DNA of 14,755 nucleotides from an uncultured Bifidobacterium sp. (lineage in GTDB: Bacteria > Actinomycetota > Actinomycetes > Actinomycetales > Bifidobacteriaceae), in the NCBI GenBank assembly GCA_937874315.1, contig CALNAE010000195.1, positions 1 through 14,755 on the forward strand, written 5' to 3'. Numbering within the stretch: the stretch's first letter is position 1; each line of letters starts with the position of its first letter. This document shows positions 1 to 9,700 of the stretch, piece after piece. Made by a program: the position numbers and the translations under genes. The notes under the pieces were generated by a model. It worked only from the letters and a program-made list of their open reading frames with translations, did not search any database and had not been told where the DNA came from.

Positions 1-509
1 GCAGCCCCCGCGAAACCAGCGGGCCGCGTCGGCCGTATAGGTCGTCCAGCATTCGCGGCCTGGGAGCCGACCGCGTCGCCCAAGTGCTCGGCGTTGGCCC
101 GCACGCTCTCCGCCATGGCCGATGCCGTCGCCTTCCGCTCATCAATCGAGGCGTGCGACGCCGCCGTGGAACGTTCCCACTGTGCCTCCACCTCGGCGGA
201 CAGCACGACATGCGGGCAACCGCGGGCATCGTCGAGTATCTCGATCTGCGCCCACGGCATATCGTCAAGCGTGTAGGGATACGCGAGCGCGCCCAGGGCC
301 TCGCACCAGGCCTTCAGCACGGCTTCCTTCCCCGCCCAGCGCACGGCCAGATGCGCCGGCCGGCCGTCATGCTTGTCGTCGGCGCGCATGGCGCTCTGTC
401 GCAATTCCCGAGCGGAGAACGCGTGCGACATGCGGGAGCCGGGGGCTTCAAGCAAAGCCTCGAACGCCCGGATGTCGACCACGTCATGGCCCATGCCCAG
501 TACCCGCAT
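1..509 (-). CDS. acpS: Holo-ACP synthase (AcpS-type 4'-phosphopantetheinyl transferase), 3' end beyond window
   Basis: This enzyme transfers 4'-phosphopantetheine from CoA to a serine of an acyl carrier domain; the obvious client is the ACP domain of the adjacent Fas. The reading frame is open for 169 codons from the ATG at 509-507 to the window edge. Residues 5-13 read GMGHDVVDI, matching the AcpS N-terminal metal-binding motif with Asp9. Residues 59-67 read AGKEAVLKA, the second signature, with Glu62 as the expected Mg2+ ligand. Residues 88-103 fit the following strand. In ordinary AcpS a WHVSLSH-like motif should follow soon after, but residues 112-169 are instead an Ala-rich, charged stretch without that motif, so this protein carries an insert or linker. 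An in-frame TAA at 524-522 limits the start; a GTG at 521-519 is the only other upstream option. A G-rich GTGGGG precedes the ATG. It lies 214 bp downstream of fas on the same strand, probably in the same transcription unit. Confidence 0.87.
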   Translation of the reverse strand, partial: MRVLGMGHDVVDIRAFEALLEAPGSRMSHAFSARELRQSAMRADDKHDGRPAHLAVRWAGKEAVLKAWCEALGALAYPYTLDDMPWAQIEILDDARGCPHVVLSAEVEAQWERSTAASHASIDERKATASAMAESVRANAEHLGDAVGSQAANAGRPIRPTRPAGFAGA

Positions 510-555
510 GTCAAACCCCACTTACCGCCCGCACGGCGATCCGAGCCGACTCAAT

Positions 556-574
556 CGTCCGGTCGGCCCGGACG
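556..574. other. GC-rich hairpin between fas and acpS
   Basis: Perfect 7-bp inverted arms, CGTCCGG and CCGGACG, flank a 5-base loop. The structure sits about 150 bp past the fas stop and about 47 bp before the acpS start. No T tract follows on either strand, so it is not a canonical intrinsic terminator. It could attenuate transcription, stabilise a processed mRNA end, or have no function. Confidence 0.4.
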
Positions 575-601
575 GCCGTATCGGCATCGCCGTACAACGC
601 C

Positions 602-637
602 ACCATCCACACCATCCACACCGCAGATGCCGCAGAT
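602..637. repeat. Short 9-bp tandem repeats in the fas-acpS gap
   Basis: Four consecutive 9-mers are visible on the plus strand: ACCATCCAC twice (602-610, 611-619), then ACCGCAGAT and GCCGCAGAT (620-628, 629-637), the last two differing at one base. The block lies in non-coding sequence. It may be simple slippage, or a remnant of a coding linker, since the period is a multiple of three. Confidence 0.7.
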
Positions 638-723
638 ACCCGGATACCGCCACCCGCGTCACCGCCCGGCAGCAACCCGGCGCCTGGTCATAAGGCTGCG
701 GCCGCCCTAGCGACCAGTCGAGC

Positions 724-3700
724 TCAGGCCTCGAAATATCCCTCGGAGCCCAGTCGCGCCTGAGGATCAAGCAGCATGGCCTTCTCGATCTCGTGGCCGT
801 TATAGTGCCGAGTATCCTCACGGAACCTGCGGTTGTCAATCGGCTCGTAGAGCGCGGCCCGACCCATCATGCCCTCCAACAGCCGGCGCTGACCGCGCGC
901 CAGGCGCTGGTTGGCGCGCTGCCTCCAGGTTTCGAGGGCCTGCGCACCATCGGTGTTGGCCACCGCCGCCTCGAAGGCACCGGGATGCACCAACGCCACA
1001 AATCCGCTGACATGGCCAAAGCCGAGCGAGGTGGCCAATGCCGCCTTCACCGTGCCGATATGCAGCGGCCGGGTCAGCCAGACCATATGGTCGTCACGAG
1101 CGAGTTTCGGATCGACGCAGTCGAGCGAGATGTTGCCCGGCACCACGCCGGATGCGAACAGCTGCGTCAGCCCGTTGACCTGGAAGATGCAGGCACCGCC
1201 CTTGGCGTGCCCGGTCAGCGTCTTCTGCGAGATGACGAACAGCGGGTTGCCATCCGTGCGTCCGATGGCGTGGGCCAGCGTGTTATGCAGCTCGGATTCG
1301 TTCGGATCGTTGGCGTTGGTCGACGTATCGTGTTTGGAAACCACCGCGATGTCGTCCGGGGCGACGCCCAATGCCGCCAGATCGTGGACCAGTTTGGAAT
1401 CTCTGCCGCCGCAGCCTGCGGCCAACGCGCCCAGACCCGGCGCCGGAATCGAGGTATGCGCCCCGTCGGCGTAGCTGTGCACGAAACCGACCACGCCGGC
1501 CACCGGAAGCCCGAGTTTCAGGGCCAAGTCGCCGCGGGTCAGGAGAATCGTGCCGCCACCCTGGGATTCGAGGAAGCCACCCCGGCGCCGATCGTTGGCC
1601 CTGGAGAAGAACCGCGATGAGATGCCCTTGCCGTACATCTCCTCGGAGTTGGCGGTGGCATTCATATTGCCGAAACCGATCACCGATTCCACGCCGATGT
1701 CGTCGATCGCGCCGGTGACCACGAAATCGGCCTTGCCCAGCGCGATCTTGTCGGCACCCTCCTCGAGGGATACGGCAGCGGTCGCGCAGGCGGAAACCGG
1801 TTGGATCATGCTGCCGTAGCCGCCGATATAGGACTGCATGACGTGGGCCGCGACGACGTTGGGCAACGCCTCCTGCAGGATATCGGTGGGGATCTCGTGA
1901 TTCAGGAACCTGTCGAGATACAGCTTGCGCATCGAGCTCATGCCGCCGAACCCGGTCCCCTGGGTCGAGGCGAGCATCGAGGGATGGATCGAGCGCAGAA
2001 TCTCGACCGGCGCGAAGCCAGCCGACAGATAGGCATCCACCGTGGTGACGATATTCCACAAGGCGATCTGATCGACGTCGCCGACCATGGAGGCGGGGAT
2101 GCCCCACTTCACCGGATCGAAGCCCTTGGGGAACTGACCGCCGACCGTGCGGGTCATGGCGGCCCGACGCGGCACGCGAATCATCGATCCCGCGTGACGG
2201 GTCACCGTCCATTCGCCGGCCCCCGGGTCTTCGGACATGGAGGTGTGTGCCTCGTCCAACGCGACATACTCGCGGGCGATCTGCGCGCTGGGCACGCTGA
2301 AGGCGACGTCGTGGTCCAGATAGACCTCCGTCTCCTCCTCGTCGCTGCCATCGCGATAGTCGTCGCCCATGCCCTCGTCGAAGGGACGGATGCCGGAGCG
2401 TGCCACGACCTCGTCGTGGTACCGCTCGGCGATATCCTCCTCCGGCACGAGATTGCCGTCGACGTCGTACCAACCGGGTTTCGGGCTGTCCTGCCAGGTG
2501 AGCAGGCCCATGTTCCAGGCGAGCTCCAGCACGGCTCCGGCCGACAGCTCGACGGTGCCGTCATGGTGAATGCCGAGTTCCGCCTCGGCGCGGGTGCGGC
2601 CCGAGCCCCACGGTCCAAGCTCGCCGACGGACACGATGACGATCTGGTCCTCGGGTCTGGCGGTGACATGCCGCCAATCGGCGAGATCGACCTCGGCCTG
2701 GTGCGCGATATGCGGGGTCGGCAACGCCTTGATCGTCCGCGCCGAATCGCCGCGTTGCCGGTCATGGGCAGGCCGTGTGGCGTCGGCATCGGCATCGGCC
2801 CGAGCGTCGGCCCGAGCATCGTCTTGGGCATCGTCTTGGGCATCCTGCGACGCCTCGGCGCGCAACGCGGCGATATCGATGGGGGCAGCACCCAGACCTC
2901 CGGTCAGGTCCACATCCAACGGCGCCGCGAGGGCCCGTTCGCGCGCCTGGCTCGTGGACAGCTCCAGAAGCGACGCGGCGATCTGCTCGGTCGAGTAGGT
3001 GTGCACGCCATGGCGTTCCACCACGTCGACCAACGGATCGTTACCGCCCATCAGCCCGGTGCCGCGCACCCAGCCGATCTTGGGATGGGCAAAGGTGACG
3101 CGCGACGACCAGTCATGCTCCGCATGGGCGCGGGTGACGATGGCGTCGAAGGAACTCTTCACCTCGCCATATGCACCGTCACCGCCGAAGACGCCACGGT
3201 TGGGCGAGCCCGGCAGCACCACATGCAGTCGATGCTGCACATCGGTATCGGCCCCGATCGCGCTGAGCTTCGCGATGGCGCGTTCCACGCCCCACAGCAT
3301 GAGTCGCGACTGGGATTCGAACAGCTCCCCCGCGTCGGCCATCGTGCCGTGGACGGGCGGCGCCGCGAACGGGAAGAACAGCGTGGGCTCATACGCCGGC
3401 TTGTTGATGGTGGTCGTCGCGCCGGTGGTGGTTTTATCGACCGAACCGATCCATGCCGCAAGAGCATCCACGTCACGGTAGCTGGAGAGATTCGCCGGAA
3501 CCAACCACAGCTTCGCGTTGCCGACCGCATGGGTGCGATAGGCATGTTTGGCCCACTGCTTCACCGCGGTGTCGAATCGATGCGAGGTCGCGACGACGGT
3601 CGCGCCGCCGGCCAGCAATCCCTGCACCACCTGGGCTGCGATGGAATGCGGCGCCACACCGGTGACCACGGCGATATCGGCGCCGAACCGGCCATCATCG

Positions 3701-6700
3701 TGATGATCGTCGACGGGCGTATCGGCCTGTTCGGCAATACGCTCGAAGGTCGCGGCCAAGGTGGAATCGCCGCGGTCGCGCGCGCGCCGTGCGAACCAAC
3801 CTGCCTGCTCGGCCACGACCCGTCCCGCGCCGTCGAATCGTACGGCGGCGACGTCTTGATCGCGGTCATAGAACAGACGGGCGAGGTCCTCACGCGCCGA
3901 CGCCCACCTGTCGTCAATCAGCATCGCGCGTTTCGCGTCGAAACGTGGCGCGACCTGATCGGGCCAGTCCGACCCCAATTCCGCACGAACGGCTGCAACA
4001 ACCTTCGCATCGCCGTCGTCGCTCTCGGGGATATCAACCGCTCGATCGACGTCAAGCTCACGCAACACGAAACGAGCCGTCGCCGCCAGTACGCCCTGCG
4101 AGCCGGTGACCTGTTGAGCGAAGGCGTCGAGGGCCGCGGAATCGACCACCGCTCCGGACGCCGAACCGGAGCTGGGTAGCGCGACGCTGATGCCCTGGGC
4201 CCGCGCGACGCTCTGGACCGCCGCGTCGATCAGCGTATCGGCAGCGGCTGTGCTGGCCACCGGATCGGTGCCGAGCGTGGCCAGGTCACCCCCGCGCGAG
4301 GAATTGCCTTCGCGGGTCTGCAACACCAGCGCGGCGACGACGTGCGCATACCAGCCTTCACCGAGCTGCCAGGTGAAGGTGATGCGCTGTTCGATCTGTG
4401 CGAGTTTGACGCCTGCCGCGCCGAACAAACCACGTATGCGGTCCCTGACGATCTCCGAAAGCACGGAGCCGAACGGCTTGTAATGAGGAGCCGCCTTGTT
4501 CACCAGCGCCCCCAGATCGGCGATCGGCGCTTCTGCGGCCCCGTCGACGCTGGCGACTCCCAACTCGGCGCTGATATCCATCAGCAGCTGGTTACGGCGT
4601 GAGGAGACGCCGTTGGTCAGCGTATCCGTGGTGTCGGTATCGCCTATCTGTTCCGGCCTGACCTTCGCGGCGTAGGCCAAGAGCACGGCGATGGCATCCG
4701 AAGCCGCGAAATGAAGGTCGGACGGCCGCGCGGCGCCACTCGCCGGCACGTCACCGACGGCAGCGGTCGCAGGCGACGACGGCACCGCCTGTCTGGCCGC
4801 CGGCGCGACCGCCGAACCGACCACCGACGCATCCGCCGCGGCGGCTGCAGGCCGTGTCTCGGGCTGCGACGATTGCGGCGCGTCGGCATTCGACGGCGCG
4901 ACCGCGGGTGCGACATCGGCCTCGGCGACGCCGACCGCGGGATCCGAATCGGTCATGTAGACCCGAGTCGCGTCGCGGCCGAGATTGTAGACGGTGACCT
5001 TGCGCCCCGAGAAGTCGGGAAGCCGCAATGTCTTCGTCCCGAGATTCGCCAGCGTCGGCGCGTTGCCCAGTCCGACCTCCACGTATTGTTCGACGCCGAG
5101 ACCACCATGAGCGGGCTCGTCGAACAGCAGCGCCTGGGTCTCGATCCAGCGCACGGGCGAAGCGAACTGCCAGGACAGGAGTTCGGTGAGCAGCAGGCGC
5201 CCGAGCTTCTGGTCGTCCGCGGCATAGTCGTCCCAGAGTTTTGGATCATCCAGTGCGGCCTTGATGCGTTCGGAGGGCACCACCTTGAGAATCTCGCCGG
5301 CGAATTCCCTGGTCATCTCGAATGGTCGAGCCACCAGATTGGGAATATAGCGATCCACCAGTCTCGTGTAGTCGATGTGCTTGGGCAACAGGGCGTCGAG
5401 TTTGTCGCGGAACTCCGGCACACCCTTGCGCAGCAGCGTCGAGTGGAACGGGACGTCGATGCCGGGCACCAGCATGAACGGCGGCTTGCCACCCGCCTCC
5501 TTGGCGCGGCGCGAGGCGTCCTGCTGCAGCACCTTCAGGCCGGCGATGGTGCCGGCGATGGCATACTGCTGCCCCGCCAGGTTGTAGTTGACGATTTCGA
5601 GGAACTCACCGCTTGACTTGGCGACGGATGCGACGTACTCCTTGACCTTGTCGTCGCCCACGCCGAACTGGTTGGGCCGCAGCGCTCCCATCCGATAGTT
5701 GGAACGCCCCCGGGCGTCGCGTTCGATGAGATGATGCATGGTGGTGCCGCGGTGGAACACCAGCTCAAGCACGGTTTCCAGCGGAATGATGCCCGCGAAG
5801 GAGCTCAGTGCATTGTATTCGCCGAGGGAATGACCTGCGAAATACGCCGGCCAGACGTCGCACCCGGCCTCGCGCAGGCGAGCCGTCTGGGCGAAGGCAA
5901 CGGTGGCGAGCGCCACCTGGGTGAACTGCGTCAGGTTGAGCAGCCCGTCCGGATGATGATAGGTCACGCCATTGGCGGTGAGCTCCTTGGGATTGTCGCG
6001 CACGACGGCGAGGATCGAGAACCCCAGCCGGCCGCGTGTGAGCGCGTCGGCACGTTCCCATGTTTCGCGCGCCGCCCGCGACTGCGTCCGTTCGTCAAGC
6101 ACCATGCCCTGCTGCTGAATGCCCTGGCCCGGATACACGAAGGCGCTGATGCGCGCGCGGGTGATGGCGGTGCCGCGGGAGATGATCTGACCAGCCACCC
6201 TGCAGGTGACCTCCAGCACCAGACCCGCATGACGGACCTTGCCGATGCGTTCGACGGATATCTCGACCGAGTCATCCAACTGGACCATGCCGTACATGTT
6301 GTAGGTCCAACCGATGATCTCGGCATGCATTCCGTCCGAATCGGCGGCCTGCACCACATGCTGGGCGGTGGCGGACAGCCACATGCCATGCACCAGCGGC
6401 GCCTTGAGACCGGATACGGCGGCGCCGCGACTGGAGGTGTGAATCGGGTTGAAGTCGCCCGAGGTCCGCGCGAACGCGGTCATGTCATGCGGCGCCTTGA
6501 CGACGACGCGGCGCAACAGCCGCCGCGGGGTATCGGCGATCGCGTCTTCGGCCATGCCTTGCAGCGCCTCGCAATCACCGTAGTCCGGAGCCGTTTGCGG
6601 CAACGTGTCGGCGTATGACCTGCCACGGATGGCGAACCGTTCCGTCTCATGGGCAAGCGCCGTGCCATCGGCGGCGGAGTGGATCACATGGATGGTGACG

Positions 6701-9700
6701 ATCCGGCCGGAAGCCGACTCACGATACGGCTCGGCCCAACCGGTGAGCTCGATGCGCTGCGAAGCATGGTTCAACAACTCGCGTTCGGTGACGTCCAACT
6801 CGATGAGATGATCGAGATGAACGGCATTAAGCAGCCCCTCGATCACCGGGAAGCCGTGTACGTAGACCGAACCGAGCGCGGCGTAGATGGCGGGCCAGGC
6901 CGGTCCGACCAGTGCGTCCGGCGCGATGGCAGACGGGACCAGACCTTGCGACAGTGTCCCCGCGGTCGCGGCCTCATGATCCGCGCCGAGGTTGACCGAC
7001 AACGTGTACCCGGCGTGCACCAGTCCGAAGGGACGTTCCGAATCGCTTTCATCCTTCACGACCTGCGGCATGCGCTCCAACACGTCGCCGGTGATGCTCG
7101 TGTTGCCGATGCCCGCGGTGTCGGCGAGCATGGCATACACGTCATGCGGCAGGCGCTCGCGATCGACGACGGGGAACAGGCCGGGTTTGGTGCCATCTAT
7201 GATCAGCGGGATCACGATGTCGCGCACCGCATGCTTGTCGAGTCCACCGCCGGGCTCATCGTCCCAGAACGTGTCGAGGTGAATGTCCAGGTCGAACAGC
7301 TCGGCACCGTCGCGGTCACCCACGTGAACGATTTCGTACTGGCTGTCTCCGACGGCGGTGCCGTATGCCGGATTGCCGGTCAGATGCCCCACCCAGGAGA
7401 TGTGCGGGCAGGTACGAATGTAGGCCTCGGCGTCGCGCGCCGAACCCAGCGGAGCGAAGACCGGGTCGGCGGCCGCGTGCTGCGGCATGCCCTCCAGCGC
7501 CCGGTCGAGCACGGCGCGATCGAAACGTCCGAGGATGTCGCTGACCGGCTCGTCGACGCTCGTGATGCCCGCGACCGAGATCGGCCCGGGAATGGCCCTC
7601 ACCGCGTCGGCGGGGTATCGGGGGTCCTCGGACTGCCACAGCTGATCCTGACCCCACCAACGCAACAGATCGTTGTCATAGACCGGCACGAACGGCATGG
7701 GTTTGTGATATTCGCGGACCAGTCCGGTGAACCATGCGACATCGTTGGGCAGCACCGTGATGGTGCCGGCCTGTGGATACCGTTCGAGCAGGCGTTCGAT
7801 CGCGGCGTTCGGATCGTTCTCAACCGCTTGCCGATCGGCGAACATCGGTGCGAATTCCCCGGATTCCTGGTCGCGCAGACGGGCCTCGACGCGCTGCAGC
7901 AGATGCAGGAAGCGGTCGGCGTAGGTTGGGTCCGCCCATGGGAACGAGAGTTCGGCAAATCGCCGGGCCCATTGCGCATAGGTCATCGTGTCCACGTCGC
8001 CGAAGTAGGGACGCGAGGTGGTGTTCAGCGACTCGATTATCTCCGCGCGGCGGCTTTCCAGTTCCTCCGGGTGCTTCATAACCCGCACGAGCAGACGCCC
8101 ACAGCGCGCGGAGGCGTTCTCCAACTCATAGATATCCGCGTGCAGGTGGCTCAGGCCAGAGGACACGCCACCAACCGAATGCCCCGCCGGCACCCACTGC
8201 TCACCCTGCGGAGCGAACGGATCATCGTCGCTCTGATCAGCGGCGATACCGGGCGTCTCTACGAGCATGCGCTTGACCTGAGGGCTGGTATGCGCCTCCT
8301 TGGCCGTCATGGCGGCGGTTCCTATCATCACGCCATCGACCGGCATGTCGGGACGGCCGTACGCGCGGGCCCATTGGCCTGAAATATAGTCGGCCGCCCG
8401 CTCGGGCGTACCGATGCCGCCGCCCGCCACCAGCACGAGGTTGTCACATTGGCGCACCTCGGCATACGTACTCATCAGCAGATCGTCCAACGACTCCCAT
8501 GAGTGGTGCCCGCCCGCGGCGCCGCCCTCGACCTGGGCGATGATCTTGGTCGGGGCGACGGCCTTTGCGATGCGCACCACCTGACGGATCTGGTCGACGG
8601 TTCCCGGTTTGAACGCCACGTACGGCAGCCCCTCCTCCTGCAGCCGCCGGACCAGCAGCCGGGCCTCGTCGAGCTCGGGGATGCCGGCGGAGATCACCAC
8701 GCCGTCGATGGGCGTTCCGGAGGCTCGTTTCTTCGGCACGATGCGCTGGGTGCCGAACTGAAGATTCCATAGATACCGGTCCATGAACATGGCGTTGAAT
8801 TCGACGGTGCGCCCCTCGTCGAGCTCCTGCTCGAGCGTGGCGATATGGCCGTCGAACACCTCCGCGGTCACCTGGCCGCCGCCCGCCAGTTCAGCCCAGT
8901 ACCCGGCGTTGGCGGCCGCGGCCACGATCTCGGGTTCGACGGTGGTCGGCGTCATGCCGGCGAGCAACACCGGCGACTTGCCCGTGAGGGCGCTGAACTT
9001 CGTCACCACCTTGTCGCCGGCGGGCGTGCGCACCACCCGCGGGGCGAAATCCGCCCAGTGCTGGGTGCGCTGCGGCTCTCCGTCGAGCGTGGAAAGCGCC
9101 CCGCGATCCGCGCAGCCTGCCGCCTCGACGACGCCGGCACCGGTGCCCTGCACCAAGGTCGCGAGCATCTTGCCGATTATCGCCCCGGGACCGAGATCGA
9201 CGATCCACAGCTTCGTGGGGTCGTTGTGCCGCAGCAACGCGCGCACGCGGGCGGCCCAATCCACAGGGTTGACCAACACCTCCTGCGCCAGCTGACGCGC
9301 GCGAGACACGTCGAAGCCGCAGCGGGCGGCCCAATCCACCGTCTGGTCGACCGCCTCGGCCATCAGAGGCGAATGGAAGGGAACGGTGACGTCAAGGTAC
9401 TCCGTCACGGGTGCGAACACCGATCCGCCGCGCACCTTGGATGCACGCAGCCGCTCCTGATGTCGGTGCTCCTTATCCGTCTCTACAACGAAGGCCGCCA
9501 GATCCTGCGGGTACCCGGACAACACATGCTGATCCGAGGCATTGCTGACGGCAATGGACAAGGGACCGCGCGGCCGATCCACGCGGCCGATGAGCACCTG
9601 GAGCTGGCGCAGTGTGACGCCGCGCACGGAGAGCATCGGGGTCGCCTCCCCGTCGCTGGGATGCAGCCCAATGGCACGGGAACGACGAGTTCCGGCGACT

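Larger units (their letters stand above)
510..723. other. Intergenic gap between fas and acpS, no gene seen
   Basis: No convincing coding sequence is visible in this 214-bp gap. It contains a 9-bp tandem repeat block and a short GC-rich hairpin, listed separately. I see no strong promoter for acpS and no T-rich terminator after fas, so read-through from fas into acpS is plausible but not shown. Confidence 0.6.

Noticed and set aside
84..763. Two plus-strand frames of about 210 codons over acpS and the gap
   Set aside because: Arg/Pro-rich, no motif, antisense to the AcpS signatures GMGHDVVDI and AGKEAVLKA.
522..839. Small minus-strand frame bridging the fas end and the gap
   Set aside because: Overlaps the conserved Fas C-terminus in another frame and has a Trp/Arg/Cys-rich, motif-free sequence.
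1801..4179. 792-codon open frame on the plus strand opposite fas
   Set aside because: It lies entirely antisense to well-supported Fas domains (ACP to ketosynthase). Long antisense frames are expected in GC-rich coding DNA, and its composition (Arg, Gly, His and Asp rich, no recognisable motif) is that of a shadow.
6649..8382. 577-codon plus-strand open frame opposite fas
   Set aside because: Antisense to the Fas reductase/dehydratase region, no motif, skewed composition; a shadow frame.
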